Source of the DNA: an uncultured Alteromonadaceae bacterium
GTDB lineage: Bacteria > Pseudomonadota > Gammaproteobacteria > Enterobacterales > Alteromonadaceae
Length of the DNA: 64,000 nt
Assembly: GCA_947501935.1 (NCBI GenBank)
Contig: CANMXU010000006.1
Location: forward strand, 103,639 to 167,638
Direction of reading: 5' to 3'
Every line of letters begins with the position of its first letter. Position 1 is the stretch's first letter. Both the position numbers and the translations under genes were made by a program. The notes under the pieces were generated by a model, which had not been told where the DNA came from, did no database searches, and was given only the letters and a program-made list of their open reading frames with translations. Positions 1 through 11,561 of the stretch are shown in pieces.

Positions 1-1
1 T

Positions 2-1117
2 ACCGTGAATGAATTAGTTACGGTCACTATTGTTAATGCTGAGCAAAAATCACAAAATGATCCTAGTATTATTGAGCCGGTACAACGCCAATTTAATACC
101 CTTACCGCACTTTATGAACAAATTAGCCTAAGCATTAACGAGCAAAATACTCAACACATCAATAACATTAAGCAAGCGGCACAAGCTACTCGCGATATGA
201 TGATTCAAAGTTTAGTAATCATTCCAGTAAGCTTGGTTATTGCCGCACTGTTTATTTTCTTAATTACCACGCCATTAAAACTACTAACTCAAAGCATTGT
301 GCGTTTACAAGACGGTAAGTTTGATAAAGAAATACAGACCAGTGGCTCAACAGAAATACAAGATATTGCTAAAGCATTAGATAATATGCGCATGAGATTA
401 CATGCGCTAGAATTGCAAAAATCGAGTTTTATCAGACACATTTCCCATGAGCTTAAAACCCCACTTGCCGCAATTCGAGAAGGTACTGAATTACTTTATG
501 ATAATAGTGTCGGAGAACTAAACGCTGATCAGCAAGAAATAGCTGAGATCATAAAAAACAGCGTTTTTCGCCTACAAAAGCATATTGAAGATTTGCTCGA
601 CTTTAATATTGTGCTCGACTCAACCAGCTTACAAGATGGCGAAGAAATGCTACTCGATAACACCGTAGAACAAGTGTTGTCGGAGCAAAAGCTAGAGTTA
701 AAGCGTAAAAACATTCAAGTCGATTTTACCCCTTGTAATATTGGCTTAGTCAGTAATCGTAAGCAGGTTAAAGTTATCATCGATAATTTACTGTCAAATG
801 CGATAAAATATTCCCCTGATCACGGCGTTGTTACCATTTCATCACAGCTTTGTGAAAACCAGCTGCAATTAACCATTAGCGATCAAGGTATAGGGATTAG
901 TGATGATATTCAAAATAAAATATTTGATGCCTTCTACCAAGGGCCACCGCCCGCAGATAACAAAATAAAAGGCAGTGGTTTGGGCTTAACCATAGTAAAA
1001 GAGCTGATACTTAGGCTCAATGGCCGCATTGAATTATCAAGCAAGCCAGCCCAGTATGCAGGAACTAAAATGACTGTTTACTTACCACGAGCTTTTGGGC
1101 AAAAGGAGCAAAACTAA
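2..1117 (+). CDS. glrK: GlrK-type sensor histidine kinase (5' end cut off by the window edge)
   Basis: Membrane sensor kinase that would phosphorylate the response regulator encoded two genes downstream. The reading frame is open to the left edge, so the N-terminus (first transmembrane helix and part of the periplasmic region) is missing; about 371 residues are visible, while E. coli GlrK has about 475. Visible in order: the end of a periplasmic helical region, a membrane segment near residues 66-90, a HAMP-like linker, the H-box HISHELKTPL near residue 145, the N-box DNLLSNAIKYSP, and the ATP-lid motifs DQGIGI and GSGLGLTI. The stop overlaps the next start (TAATG), so the three genes are probably cotranscribed. 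The assignment to GlrK/QseE rests on the neighbouring lipoprotein and GlrR-like regulator as well as on the kinase itself. Confidence 0.85.
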   Translation, partial: TVNELVTVTIVNAEQKSQNDPSIIEPVQRQFNTLTALYEQISLSINEQNTQHINNIKQAAQATRDMMIQSLVIIPVSLVIAALFIFLITTPLKLLTQSIVRLQDGKFDKEIQTSGSTEIQDIAKALDNMRMRLHALELQKSSFIRHISHELKTPLAAIREGTELLYDNSVGELNADQQEIAEIIKNSVFRLQKHIEDLLDFNIVLDSTSLQDGEEMLLDNTVEQVLSEQKLELKRKNIQVDFTPCNIGLVSNRKQVKVIIDNLLSNAIKYSPDHGVVTISSQLCENQLQLTISDQGIGISDDIQNKIFDAFYQGPPPADNKIKGSGLGLTIVKELILRLNGRIELSSKPAQYAGTKMTVYLPRAFGQKEQN

Positions 1118-1683
1118 TGCTTAGCACTCGCGACTTTCCCTCTTCACTTTTAGCTATTGTATTGGCTTGTATTATTCTACTTTCTGGTTGTCAGCTGCCA
1201 GGCAACACTCAAAATAATAACGGCAGTTATGGCCAGTATTACCTTGCTTTACAGCAGTTCAGTCAAGAGCAATTAAATACAGAAATTAAAATAATACAAA
1301 ATAAAACAGCGCTGATTCCAAGTAACTCCGCTCAAGATGACTACGATAATCAAATTAAATTATTGCTACTGTACAGCTTACCAAAATCGCCAATTCACAA
1401 TAGCTTTAACGCCAAAGCTTTGTTAAACAAACTTAATAGGTTAACCAAACAACAAAATAATGCTTTAGCGATAATAAACCCAAGTGAAAAAGCCTTTATC
1501 ACGCTATTAAATGATCAGCTTAATCAACAAATATTAATGCGCAACCGCTTGCTTTCTAATCAGCAAGAACAACAAAACCAGCAGCAGCAAAATCAGCAGG
1601 CATTAATTAAAAAAATACACTTGCTTGAACAAACAATTAAACAGCTGAAAAATATTGACCAAACCATAGATAAACGAGATTAA
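1117..1683 (+). CDS. QseG/YfhG-like small lipoprotein
   Basis: Predicted lipoprotein of 188 residues. A hydrophobic signal segment ends in the lipobox LLSGC near residues 21-25, so the mature protein should be lipidated and held at the membrane. The rest is helical and very rich in glutamine and asparagine, with a Q-rich coiled-coil-like stretch near residues 148-165. It sits between glrK and glrR, overlapping the kinase stop by one base. The same position in enterobacteria is held by QseG (YfhG), an outer-membrane lipoprotein that interacts with the kinase. Sequence similarity cannot be judged by eye, so the QseG-like role is inferred from position and lipoprotein character. Confidence 0.65.
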   Translation: MLSTRDFPSSLLAIVLACIILLSGCQLPGNTQNNNGSYGQYYLALQQFSQEQLNTEIKIIQNKTALIPSNSAQDDYDNQIKLLLLYSLPKSPIHNSFNAKALLNKLNRLTKQQNNALAIINPSEKAFITLLNDQLNQQILMRNRLLSNQQEQQNQQQQNQQALIKKIHLLEQTIKQLKNIDQTIDKRD

Positions 1684-1686
1684 CCA

Positions 1687-3072
1687 ATGAACTCCTCGAA
1701 CCAAGTAACAGAGCCAAGCAGCGCCGTCAGCACCAGTAAAATTCTACTTGTTGATGACGACCCTAGTTTATTACGCCTACTTGGTATTCGATTATCGGCG
1801 GCAGGTTATCAGGTTGAGTCAGCAAACAATGCCAAAATAGCACTAGGGCGATTAGAGAGTTTCCATCCCCATTTAGTGATCAGTGATTTAAAAATGGAAG
1901 GTATGGACGGCATGGCACTGTTTGAACAAATTAGAGCCAAAAATCCCCATATTCCTGTGATCATTATGACAGCACATGGCACCATTCCTGACGCTATTAA
2001 TGCGACTAAACAAGGGGTGTTTAGCTTTCTAACTAAGCCTTTTGAAAGTAAAGAGTTACTTGACATTGTTCAACAAGCTATTCGCTTACAACCAGCAGAA
2101 TTAAACCATAGCCAAGCTGATAATCAATGGCGTGATAAAATTATTAGCCGCAGTACCATTATGGAAGCCTTGCTACAACAAAGTAAGCAAGTGGCCAAAA
2201 GTGATTTTAGCTTATTAATTCATAGCCAAAGTGGCACCGGTAAAGAGCTACTGGCCAAAGCAATTCATTTGGCCAGCCCACGGCATAAAAAAGCATTTAC
2301 CGCGATTAATTGCGCAGCAATTCCAGAGCAACTGCTCGAATCTGAGCTGTTTGGCCATACCAAAGGCGCATTCACAGGAGCTGAGAAAAACCACATCGGC
2401 TTATTTCAAGCCACCAATGGCGGTACCTTATTTCTAGATGAAATTGGCGATATGCCAATGAGCTTTCAAGTAAAACTATTACGTGCCATACAAGAAAGAG
2501 AAGTTCGCCCCGTTGGTAGCACACAATCAATAAAAGTTGATGTGCGCATAATTTCAGCCACTCATAAAAATTTACAGCAGGCTATTATTGATAAAACTTT
2601 TCGTGAAGATTTATATTACCGGCTTAACGTGGTGGAATTACAGTTACCGCCTTTAGCGGATCGCAGAGAAGATATTCCACTACTCGCTCAGTATTTTTTA
2701 ACTAAATCTGCACAGCAAGCCCACATAAATATTTCAGGTTTTTCACAAGAAGCAATGGAGATTTTAATTAGCGCCGCATGGCCAGGTAACATTAGACAAT
2801 TGCAAAATGTTGTTGAACAAACGGTTGCCCTATCAACCGAGCCTTTGATAAGTGAATTGCTGGTAAAAAATGCCCTGCGTGATAAAACCACAATTTTGCC
2901 ATCGTTTGTCCAAGCTAGAGATAAATTTGAGCGAGATTATTTAGCTAAACTTCTAAGAATAACCGCAGGTAATGTCTCTCAGGCGGCGAAAATAGCACAG
3001 CGAAACCGCACCGAATTTTATAAATTACTAAATCGTCATCATCTAAGTGCAGAAGCTTTTAGAGATGAATAA
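1687..3072 (+). CDS. glrR: GlrR-type sigma-54-dependent response regulator
   Basis: Cytoplasmic NtrC-family activator of 461 residues. An N-terminal receiver domain (about 18-130) has the acidic pocket in ILLVDDDPS and the phospho-acceptor aspartate in [10 protein letters not shown]. The central AAA+ domain (about 150-375) has a Walker A-like GTGKE segment, the GAFTGA loop that contacts sigma-54, and the Walker B segment [12 protein letters not shown] Fis-type DNA-binding helix-turn-helix forms the C-terminus (about 415-455). It is the last gene of the kinase-lipoprotein-regulator operon. In enterobacteria GlrR activates sigma-54 promoters of envelope-stress genes such as the small RNA glmY. 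The glnB gene that often follows is absent here. Confidence 0.9.
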   Translation: MNSSNQVTEPSSAVSTSKILLVDDDPSLLRLLGIRLSAAGYQVESANNAKIALGRLESFHPHLVISDLKMEGMDGMALFEQIRAKNPHIPVIIMTAHGTIPDAINATKQGVFSFLTKPFESKELLDIVQQAIRLQPAELNHSQADNQWRDKIISRSTIMEALLQQSKQVAKSDFSLLIHSQSGTGKELLAKAIHLASPRHKKAFTAINCAAIPEQLLESELFGHTKGAFTGAEKNHIGLFQATNGGTLFLDEIGDMPMSFQVKLLRAIQEREVRPVGSTQSIKVDVRIISATHKNLQQAIIDKTFREDLYYRLNVVELQLPPLADRREDIPLLAQYFLTKSAQQAHINISGFSQEAMEILISAAWPGNIRQLQNVVEQTVALSTEPLISELLVKNALRDKTTILPSFVQARDKFERDYLAKLLRITAGNVSQAAKIAQRNRTEFYKLLNRHHLSAEAFRDE

Positions 3073-3326
3073 AAAAACCTATAACTAACCTTTACGTTCA
3101 GTTTCACAGCAAGAGCTAAAGGGACGTTTTAAGCAAAGACAAATTGTTACCAACAAGTAACGCTAAGTGACGGCGCGTGAAATAATTTAAGCCTACTCTA
3201 TTGAATAGACAAGTTGTTTTAATATTTAGTTACTATTAAAAGCAGCATTAACATAAGCATGCCGCACACCATTTTGTGCTAATGTTTATAAAAACATACT
3301 TTCTTCTTACTGATAAGATGCTATTT

Positions 3327-5633
3327 ATGAATAAAATTCTTAAGCACTCATTTTCTTCACTTTTTTCCAAGTCTTTTATAATCACCGTTACGCTGCTAAC
3401 AAGCTTAATAACAACTCAAATAAACGCAGCTGACTTTGTAGGCTCAAAACAGTGCGTTGATTGTCATCAAGACGAATTTGAAAAATGGCAAGGTTCACAT
3501 CACGATATGGCAATGCGTCATGCAAAACCTGACTCAGTATTAGGTGACTTTAACGACGTAAAAATGACTTTTAGAAACCAAGAGAATCGTTTTTATAAAA
3601 AAGGCGATCAATATTGGGTAAAAATTGCCGGTCCTGATGAAAAATTAACTAACTATCAAATTAAATACACTTTTGGTTATGAACCGCTTCAGCAATATAT
3701 GGTGGAATTTGATGATGGCCGTGTACAGCTTATTCCCTTTGCTTGGGATTCTCGCCCCAAAAGTGACGGTGGACAACGTTGGTTCGACTTATATCCTCAA
3801 TTTAATAAATCTCACCAAGACTTTTTCTGGACTAATATCGGCCAAAATTGGAACTACATGTGCGCTGATTGCCACTCAACCAATCTTGATAAAAATTTTG
3901 ATGTAGAAACCAATACCTACAATACTACTTTTAGTGAAATTAACGTTGCTTGTGAAGCTTGTCATGGCCCTGCTAGTGATCATATAGCTTGGAGTGAAAA
4001 AGCAGCTAAAAAGCCAACAGAGCAAACCACAACACAGCACAGCAACGCAGACACATCATCTTCACAAAAAGGCTTTGATCGCGATTTAACTAAATCAGTG
4101 AAAAACTGGGTCTACCAAGCAGGCAACAATACCCTACAACCTGAAAGTATTAATGATACTCAGCAAACCTTGGTATGTGCACAGTGCCATAGTCGTCATT
4201 TGCAAATAAGCGATAAAGACCATGTTAAAGCTGATGAGTTTGGCGAGCGTTATATGCTTAGCTTGATCACTTCAGAATTATATTATCCTGATGGCCAAAT
4301 TTATGATGAAAACTTTGTTTATGGCTCATTTTTACAAAGTGAAATGAATAAAAAAGGTGTGGTTTGCAGTAATTGCCATGATCCCCATTCTGCTGAACTA
4401 GTTATGCCGGAAGAAGTAGTTTGTCTGCAATGTCATCAAGCCAATGCTTATGCAACAACCGAACATCATAAACATCAAGAAGACTCTACAGGAGCACAAT
4501 GTGTAAATTGTCACATGCCTGCAACTACTTATATGCAAGTAGATGACCGACGCGATCATGGCTGGCATAGCCCTCGTCCAGATTTGGCCATCGACTTAAA
4601 AACACCTGATACTTGTTTAAATTGTCATGAAGATAAAGACAGCCGTTGGAGTGACAAAATCACTAAAACTTGGCGACCTACATCGGAATTTCGTGACCAA
4701 CAACAGTTTGCTCCGGCTTTTGCTGCGGTAAATGTTGGCGATCCACAAGCGGCCAGTGAATTATCAAAAATTGCGCAAGCATCTTCATTTAAGCCAATTA
4801 TTAGAGCATCGGCACTTGAGCAAATGGCAAACCTAGCAGATCCTAACACCACCTTTGCCATTGCTCGTGCGGTTAAAAGCGAAGATAGTCTGATTAGATT
4901 AGGTGCAGCTAATGGTGCGGTTAACTTACCTCCTGCTGAGCGCTGGCGTTTATTATCGCCTTTACTAACAGATAAAGTACTTTCAGTGAGAACTGAAGCC
5001 GCACTAGCGTTATCGCCTTTATGGCAAAGCTTGTCAGCTGAGCAAAGAACAGCATTACAGCCTGCGCTTAACGACTATATTGAAGTTCAAAATTTTAATA
5101 GTGATCGCGGTTATGCTCATACCAACAAAGGTAATGTTTTAGCGCATCAGGGAAAATTTAACGAAGCGGAAAAGTCTTACAAGAACAGTATGCGTATTGA
5201 ATCTTACTTTGTTACTGCCTACATTAACTTAGCTGAATTATATCGCTTACAGGGCCAAGACAATAAAGGTCTACAAAGCTTATTAGCAGCGGAAAAAGTT
5301 ATTCCAGATAATAGTGAAATTCCTTATGCCTTAGGATTAGCCTATATTCGCGCCCAACAAAAAACGACGGCTCAGCAATATTTTGCTAAAGCAACAAAAT
5401 TAGCCCCCAGCAATGCTAATTATTTTTATATTTACGGCTTAAGTTTAGAAAGTGATAAACAAGATCAAGCCTACCAAGCATTAGCAACCGCGTATCAATT
5501 AAGTGGAAATCCACAATATTTATATGGTTTGTGCGAAATGAAAATACGTCATCAAGCAGCCGGTATCGAGCAATGTTTAGCGCAGTTAAGCCAAGTTGTA
5601 CCCGCTGAAATAGTTGACCGATTAAAGCATTAG
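3327..5633 (+). CDS. Periplasmic octaheme c-type cytochrome with HEAT/TPR tail
   Basis: Exported multiheme electron carrier or oxidoreductase. The frame extends upstream to 3276, but the ATG at 3327 gives a normal signal peptide (positive n-region, hydrophobic core, cleavage near INA-AD). Eight CXXCH heme sites are visible: CVDCH, CADCH, CEACH, CAQCH, CSNCH, CLQCH, CVNCH and CLNCH, all in the N-terminal 450 residues. The C-terminal part (about 490-760) has no hemes and reads as HEAT-like and then TPR helical repeats (for example the AHTNKGNVLAHQGKFNEAEK unit). A clear Shine-Dalgarno sequence is not visible. A beta-barrel protein gene follows in the same direction. The substrate is unknown; the mix of heme domain and TPR suggests docking to a partner. 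Confidence 0.85.
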   Translation: MNKILKHSFSSLFSKSFIITVTLLTSLITTQINAADFVGSKQCVDCHQDEFEKWQGSHHDMAMRHAKPDSVLGDFNDVKMTFRNQENRFYKKGDQYWVKIAGPDEKLTNYQIKYTFGYEPLQQYMVEFDDGRVQLIPFAWDSRPKSDGGQRWFDLYPQFNKSHQDFFWTNIGQNWNYMCADCHSTNLDKNFDVETNTYNTTFSEINVACEACHGPASDHIAWSEKAAKKPTEQTTTQHSNADTSSSQKGFDRDLTKSVKNWVYQAGNNTLQPESINDTQQTLVCAQCHSRHLQISDKDHVKADEFGERYMLSLITSELYYPDGQIYDENFVYGSFLQSEMNKKGVVCSNCHDPHSAELVMPEEVVCLQCHQANAYATTEHHKHQEDSTGAQCVNCHMPATTYMQVDDRRDHGWHSPRPDLAIDLKTPDTCLNCHEDKDSRWSDKITKTWRPTSEFRDQQQFAPAFAAVNVGDPQAASELSKIAQASSFKPIIRASALEQMANLADPNTTFAIARAVKSEDSLIRLGAANGAVNLPPAERWRLLSPLLTDKVLSVRTEAALALSPLWQSLSAEQRTALQPALNDYIEVQNFNSDRGYAHTNKGNVLAHQGKFNEAEKSYKNSMRIESYFVTAYINLAELYRLQGQDNKGLQSLLAAEKVIPDNSEIPYALGLAYIRAQQKTTAQQYFAKATKLAPSNANYFYIYGLSLESDKQDQAYQALATAYQLSGNPQYLYGLCEMKIRHQAAGIEQCLAQLSQVVPAEIVDRLKH

Positions 5634-5662
5634 CTTCATTTAACAGTAATTTAACAACAAGC

Positions 5663-5687
5663 TAACAAGGGATTGACAACCTTGTTA
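5663..5687. repeat. 8-bp perfect inverted repeat after the cytochrome gene
   Basis: Arms TAACAAGG and CCTTGTTA are separated by 9 bases, 30 bases after the cytochrome stop. No T-run follows, so it is a poor intrinsic terminator. It may be an operator for the downstream beta-barrel gene or a 3'-end stabilising hairpin. Confidence 0.5.
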
Positions 5688-5830
5688 TAAATCAACCATT
5701 TACACTATTATCGTTACAATAAGCTGCCGATTTAGATGGTAAGTTATGGTCATCAACAAGAAGTCAAATAAGTGATTAGTTGACTTTAAACTGTAACCCA
5801 CCTTCTAAATTGGAAGCTTAACTCGATAGA

Positions 5831-6601
5831 GTGATAAACATGAAAAAATCAATATTTAGCCTAACACTATTAGCATTATTTTCCTTAAATACTAGTGTTC
5901 AAGCAGCCCAAGCAAGCGACTGGACTTTCAAATTAACCCCTTACGGTTTTGCAAATTCAATTAGTGGTACTGCCAGCGCTATTGGACAAAATGATGTGCC
6001 TGCAAACTTAGACTTCGAGCAAATTTTTAATAACTTAGACGCTACATTTATGATGACTGGTGAAGCGGTTCATAACTCTGGTTGGGGTTTTGCTGTTGAT
6101 TATAGTTTTATGGACCTAAGTAAATCAAAATCAATTCCTGTCGTTGGTACTTTAGCAGCAAGTAACCGTTTAGGTGTACTCGAAGGTTTGGTTTTTAAAC
6201 GCAGTGAAACTAAGTTTGGACAAATTGATGTATTTGGTGGTTTCCGATGGTGGGATCACGATTTAGCCGCATCATTAAATTCCAACCTCCCTGGGAAAGG
6301 TTTTGACATTGCAGTTGCTGAAGATTGGGTTGATGCTGTAGTAGGTGTTCGTATAATGAAAGAATTAAATGAAGATTGGGCAATCAATGCTCGCGCAGAT
6401 ATTGGCGGTTTAGGTTTAAGCTCAGATTTCACTTCAACTGTTTCAACAGGTGTTAATTACCACATTAATGACACTATGACCTTAGAAGTTAGCTATAAAG
6501 CGACATGGGTTGATTATAACAATGGCAAATCAGGCACTGATTACTACGCATACGACACCTTAACTCATGGCCCGGTAATTGGTCTGAGCTTTGAATTCTA
6601 A
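5831..6601 (+). CDS. Outer-membrane beta-barrel protein
   Basis: Predicted outer-membrane protein of 256 residues. The start is at the edge of a short MINMKK segment; the second methionine (5840) fits the signal peptide better, with cleavage near VQA-AQA. The mature protein alternates hydrophobic and polar residues with many aromatic and glycine positions, and it ends in the sequence GLSFEF. A terminal phenylalanine is the typical signal for outer-membrane assembly. It follows the octaheme cytochrome in the same direction about 200 bases away, and a terminator-like hairpin lies after it. Its ligand is not evident. Resemblance to OmpW-like or other small porins is a guess. Confidence 0.75.
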   Translation: MINMKKSIFSLTLLALFSLNTSVQAAQASDWTFKLTPYGFANSISGTASAIGQNDVPANLDFEQIFNNLDATFMMTGEAVHNSGWGFAVDYSFMDLSKSKSIPVVGTLAASNRLGVLEGLVFKRSETKFGQIDVFGGFRWWDHDLAASLNSNLPGKGFDIAVAEDWVDAVVGVRIMKELNEDWAINARADIGGLGLSSDFTSTVSTGVNYHINDTMTLEVSYKATWVDYNNGKSGTDYYAYDTLTHGPVIGLSFEF

Positions 6602-6668
6602 ACTTAGCACATTAGAGATCAGTCTTTAACTAAGTAAACTCTCAAGGTGGCTGATAAAGTTGGCAAAT

Positions 6669-6726
6669 AAAGCAAGCTATTGCGACAAAAATAAAAACTT
6701 GTCTGCATAGTTTGCTTTTTTTATAA
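6669..6726 (+). terminator. Imperfect intrinsic terminator after the beta-barrel gene
   Basis: An interrupted stem pairs AAGCAA, CTA, GC and GACAA with TTGTC, GC, TAG and TTGCTT, and a run of eight T follows. Position and orientation fit termination of the beta-barrel transcript. Confidence 0.6.
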
Positions 6727-6776
6727 CACAATGATAATTATTGAGTACTAGCTAAATAAACAACAAAAATGTTGGA

Positions 6777-7331
6777 GTGTTTGTTATAAAAACTTTATGG
6801 ATAATGATCACCACATTATTTGATCGCGTGCTGTTTACCCTTTGTTTTTTAATCGGTGTACAGTTACCAGAGTTTGTTCAACAATATAGCCAACGCTTAT
6901 CAGGCCACTTAAACGAAGCACAGCATCAATTACAGCAATTTCAGTTCATTGCCGACACGCAATATCAAGGTAGCCTTGTTACCTTAATTAAGCGCTATCA
7001 AGAAAACAGCGACCTTGCCATTCAACAAACCGGCCAGCTAGTAAATAACTTATCTATTCGCATTACTGAACTCGACTTTTCCCTAAATCAGCTACAACAA
7101 AATAATTATTGGCAGCGTATTTATTATTTTGTCACTGATATGAATATTGAAATGGCGCAGGCAACCGCAAAACAATATATTTTAGCGATTCCATTAGAAA
7201 TGAATGCCTTAATAACCGGCGTACTTTTTGCGGTGTTTGTATTAATCACTAAAGCGCTAATAGTGTTTTTAAGTATTAGGGGTTATCTACGCTTACGAGG
7301 ATTTGCGACAAAGGATCGTTCACTTATCTAG
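6777..7331 (+). CDS. DUF2937 family membrane protein
   Basis: Small membrane protein with a hydrophobic N-terminal segment (about residues 8-27), a helical middle region rich in glutamine, and a second transmembrane segment near 140-168. The FDRVLF...QLPEFVQQYSQRLSGHL pattern is what I know from DUF2937, a family of unknown function in gammaproteobacteria. The start is uncertain: GTG at 6777 sits directly on a GGAG sequence, while an internal ATG at 6804 would still keep the first membrane segment. It is followed within 9 bases by an 11-copy heptamer repeat. Confidence 0.75.
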   Translation: MFVIKTLWIMITTLFDRVLFTLCFLIGVQLPEFVQQYSQRLSGHLNEAQHQLQQFQFIADTQYQGSLVTLIKRYQENSDLAIQQTGQLVNNLSIRITELDFSLNQLQQNNYWQRIYYFVTDMNIEMAQATAKQYILAIPLEMNALITGVLFAVFVLITKALIVFLSIRGYLRLRGFATKDRSLI

Positions 7332-7339
7332 CCGCACCC

Positions 7340-7416
7340 TTTTAACTTTTAACTTTTAACTTTTAACTTTTAACTTTTAACTTTTAACTTTTAACTTTTA
7401 ACTTTTAACTTTTAAC
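7340..7416. repeat. Perfect heptanucleotide tandem array, 11 copies of TTTTAAC
   Basis: Eleven uninterrupted copies of TTTTAAC span 77 bases, with no mismatch. The array lies between the stop of the DUF2937 gene and the terminator of ihfA, at a tail-to-tail junction. Read on the minus strand it contains the core AAAGTTA, which is shared with two other tandem arrays in this window. A perfect array this long is likely to vary in copy number. Confidence 0.95.
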
Positions 7417-7436
7417 TACCATTGAAATTTAGCCAT

Positions 7437-7466
7437 AAAAAAAGCTGCAATTAATGCAGCTTTTTT
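7437..7466 (-). terminator. Intrinsic terminator of ihfA
   Basis: Stem AAAGCTGCA / TGCAGCTTT with a 5-base loop, flanked by A-runs and T-runs, so it can work in both directions. It lies 22 bases after the ihfA stop. Confidence 0.85.
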
Positions 7467-7488
7467 AAAACATTTAAAGAAAAATTAA

Positions 7489-7779
7489 TTAGCCATTACC
7501 ATTTTCAACACGACTCTTAAGCTTTTGCCCTGGTCTAAAAGTAACAACTTTACGTGCAGAAATTGGAATGTCTTCACCGGTTTTTGGATTACGGCCAGGA
7601 CGTTCACTTTTCTCACGAAGGTCGAAGTTACCAAAACCCGAAAGTTTTACTTGTTCGCCACTTTCTAAGGTTTCACGGATTTCTTCAAAAAAAATCTCAA
7701 CCATTTCTTTTGCATCGCGCTTATTCAGCCCGACTTTTTCGTATAAATGCTCTGCTACTTCTGCTTTGGTTAGCGCCAT
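7489..7779 (-). CDS. ihfA: Integration host factor subunit alpha
   Basis: DNA-bending nucleoid protein, 96 residues, the usual family length. It carries the IHF/HU signature in the beta-arm ([19 protein letters not shown]) and the start [15 protein letters not shown] typical of IhfA rather than HU or IhfB. It forms a heterodimer with IhfB and supports sigma-54 promoters, phage integration and replication. It starts 3 bases after the pheT stop, the classical pheS-pheT-ihfA order, so it is probably cotranscribed with the phenylalanyl-tRNA synthetase genes. A terminator follows. Confidence 0.97.
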   Translation of the reverse strand: MALTKAEVAEHLYEKVGLNKRDAKEMVEIFFEEIRETLESGEQVKLSGFGNFDLREKSERPGRNPKTGEDIPISARKVVTFRPGQKLKSRVENGNG

Positions 7780-7782
7780 GGC

Positions 7783-10209
7783 TTAATCCCTCAGGGTTGC
7801 ATCTAGTTCAGTATTTAATGTATTTACTACACGATTAACAACGTCCGTGATATCTTTTTCTTCGAGTGTTTTTTCAGTGTCTTGCAGTGTTAAAGCAATG
7901 GCAAGACTCTTAAAACCTTCCTCTATACCAGTACCTCGGTATACATCGAACAAGTTTAGATCAATTAAATTATTTCCGCCAACCTTTTCAATAAGTTGTA
8001 ACACTTTTTTTGCATCAATTTGTTCTTTTACCACTACAGCGATATCACGTCGATTCGCTGGGAAGCGAGATATATCAACAGCTTCAGGCAATTTACGTTC
8101 ACTTAATTGAGCAACTAAAAGTTCAAAAACTAACGTTCTACCGTTTAATCCTAATTTTCTTTCTAATTCAGGATGTAACGCGCCAATATAACCAACCAAC
8201 TGACCATCACGGGTAATTTCTGCGGTTTGACCAGGGTGCAAGGCATCAACTTCTGCTTTGCTAAATTCATATTCGTTAGCAATTGATGTTAAAGATAACA
8301 ACGCTTCAACATCCCCTTTCATATCATAAAAATCAGTGGCTGACTTTTCTTTGCTCCAATGCTCGTCGTCACGTTGACCACAAATAAGGCCTGCGATCAT
8401 TTGCTCTTGACGAACACCATTTTCAGCGGTTTCATCAGGAACAAAGCGTAAGCCCGTTTCAAATAAACGAATGCGCGCTTGCTGGCGGTTTTGATTATAT
8501 ACCGCAGATTGAACCAAACCTGTCCATAAGCTAATACGCATTACTGACATATCAGCTGAGATAGGATGAGGTAAAGTCATTACCGCTTGCTCGGGGTGCA
8601 ATAAGCTTTGAACTTTAGGGTCAACAAAGCTATAAGTGATCGCTTCTTGATAATCACGGTTCACCAAAGCTTGACGCAATTTAGCAACAGGTAAACGTTT
8701 TTCTTTTTGGCTACGCATTGCTAAGGTCGCTTTTGGCGAAACATTAGGAATATTGTTATAGCCAAAAATGCGAGCCACTTCTTCAATTAAATCAACTTCA
8801 ACTGAAATATCAAAACGATAAGCAGGTACTTCTACTGTCCATACTTGCTCAGCGAAAGTAACCGAGAAACCTAAACGCGTTAAAATGTCATTTACTTGCT
8901 CATCGCTAATATGATGACCAATACGGCCGTCTAATTTTTCGCGGCGCAGAGTAACCGTGCTTGCTTTAGGTAATTGTTCATTATGTACAGCCTCTACAAT
9001 AGGACCTGCTTCGCCGCCAACAATTTCTAGTAATAGTGTGGTCGCACGTTCCATCGCTTCACGTTGTAATTGTGGGTCAACACCACGTTCATAACGGTGA
9101 GAAGCATCAGTATGTAAACCGTATTGACGCGCTTTACCTAAAATAGCCAGTGGTGCAAAAAAAGCACTTTCTAAGAAAATATCAGCGGTTTCATTAGTAA
9201 CACCTGAGTGTAAGCCACCAAATATTCCAGCCATTGCCAAAGCTTTGCCTTGACCGTCGGCGCCTGTATCGGCAATAACTAAAGTTTCGCTAGAAAGTGT
9301 GACTTCATTTTCATCAAGTAATACTAATTTTTCGTCTTTATTAGCAAAACGTACTTCGATGTTGCCGTCAATTTTCGCTAAATCAAAGGCATGCATTGGA
9401 TGACCTTGCTCTAACAACACATAGTTAGTTACATCAACTACCGGGTCAATTGCACGAGTGCCACAACGACGCAGTTTTTCCACCATCCACAATGGTGTTT
9501 GCGCGTTTACATTTATATTTTTAATCACTCGCCCTAAATAACGTGGACAAGCCTCGCCAGCAGTAATGGTAATTTCACGGCTGTCATCAATGCTTGGTAT
9601 TACCGCAGTAATTTCAGGCTCAGTAACGGCTAAACTGTTTAAGACCCCAACTTCACGAGCTAAACCTTTAAGGCCTAAACAATCACCGCGGTTAGCAGTT
9701 AAATCAACGTCGATACTAACGTCGTTTAAGTCTAAATATTCACGTACGCATAAACCAATTGGCGCGTCGCTCGCTAATTCAAGAATACCGTCAGAGCTGT
9801 CAGATAAACCAAGCTCTGATTCAGAGCACAACATGCCATGTGAAGGCACACCACGTAGCTTGGCTTTTTTAATTTTAAAGTTACCTGGTAAAACTGCACC
9901 AACGGTAGCAACCGCAACTTTAAGACCTAAACGACAGTTTTTAGCACCACAAACAATGTCGACCAACTCGCCATCGTTAAAGTCTGCGCCACTCTCGCCA
10001 CTGAGACGAATTTTAGTTACTTGTAATTTATCAGCATCGGGATGTGGTCCACATTCAACCACTTCACCAATTAATACGCCGCTAAATTCACCTGCAACAG
10101 GATCAACAGCGTCAACTTCAAGGCCAGCCATTGTGATTTGATGAGAGAGCTCATCTGAAGAAATGGCAGGATTAACCCACTCACGTAACCATGATTCACT
10201 AAATTTCAT
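7783..10209 (-). CDS. pheT: Phenylalanyl-tRNA synthetase beta subunit
   Basis: Large subunit of the (alpha-beta)2 enzyme that charges tRNA-Phe, 808 residues (E. coli 795). The order of domains is visible: the start [14 protein letters not shown], the EMAP/OB-like tRNA-binding region (about 40-150, with CGAKN), the B3/B4 editing region (about 215-400, including GVDP after SHRYE), the B5 region, and the C-terminal ferredoxin-like anticodon-binding domain (about 710-805, with [12 protein letters not shown]). It lies 11 bases after pheS and 3 bases before ihfA. Confidence 0.97.
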   Translation of the reverse strand: MKFSESWLREWVNPAISSDELSHQITMAGLEVDAVDPVAGEFSGVLIGEVVECGPHPDADKLQVTKIRLSGESGADFNDGELVDIVCGAKNCRLGLKVAVATVGAVLPGNFKIKKAKLRGVPSHGMLCSESELGLSDSSDGILELASDAPIGLCVREYLDLNDVSIDVDLTANRGDCLGLKGLAREVGVLNSLAVTEPEITAVIPSIDDSREITITAGEACPRYLGRVIKNINVNAQTPLWMVEKLRRCGTRAIDPVVDVTNYVLLEQGHPMHAFDLAKIDGNIEVRFANKDEKLVLLDENEVTLSSETLVIADTGADGQGKALAMAGIFGGLHSGVTNETADIFLESAFFAPLAILGKARQYGLHTDASHRYERGVDPQLQREAMERATTLLLEIVGGEAGPIVEAVHNEQLPKASTVTLRREKLDGRIGHHISDEQVNDILTRLGFSVTFAEQVWTVEVPAYRFDISVEVDLIEEVARIFGYNNIPNVSPKATLAMRSQKEKRLPVAKLRQALVNRDYQEAITYSFVDPKVQSLLHPEQAVMTLPHPISADMSVMRISLWTGLVQSAVYNQNRQQARIRLFETGLRFVPDETAENGVRQEQMIAGLICGQRDDEHWSKEKSATDFYDMKGDVEALLSLTSIANEYEFSKAEVDALHPGQTAEITRDGQLVGYIGALHPELERKLGLNGRTLVFELLVAQLSERKLPEAVDISRFPANRRDIAVVVKEQIDAKKVLQLIEKVGGNNLIDLNLFDVYRGTGIEEGFKSLAIALTLQDTEKTLEEKDITDVVNRVVNTLNTELDATLRD

Positions 10210-10220
10210 TTTGGCTTTTC

Positions 10221-11498
<1,278 letters not shown>

Positions 11499-11526
11499 AA
11501 AGCCTAATAATGTCTTATTAGGCTTT
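11499..11526 (-). terminator. Intrinsic terminator of the sugar transporter gene
   Basis: A perfect 12-bp stem (AAAGCCTAATAA / TTATTAGGCTTT) with a 4-base loop, followed on the minus strand by a T-run. It lies 35 bases after the transporter stop. Confidence 0.9.
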
Positions 11527-11561
11527 GATAAATTATTTGATAAATTATTTAATGTGTAAAA

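Noticed and set aside
7340..7416. CRISPR-like or site-specific repeat
   Set aside because: The units are 7 bases and directly adjacent, with no spacers; it is a simple tandem array.
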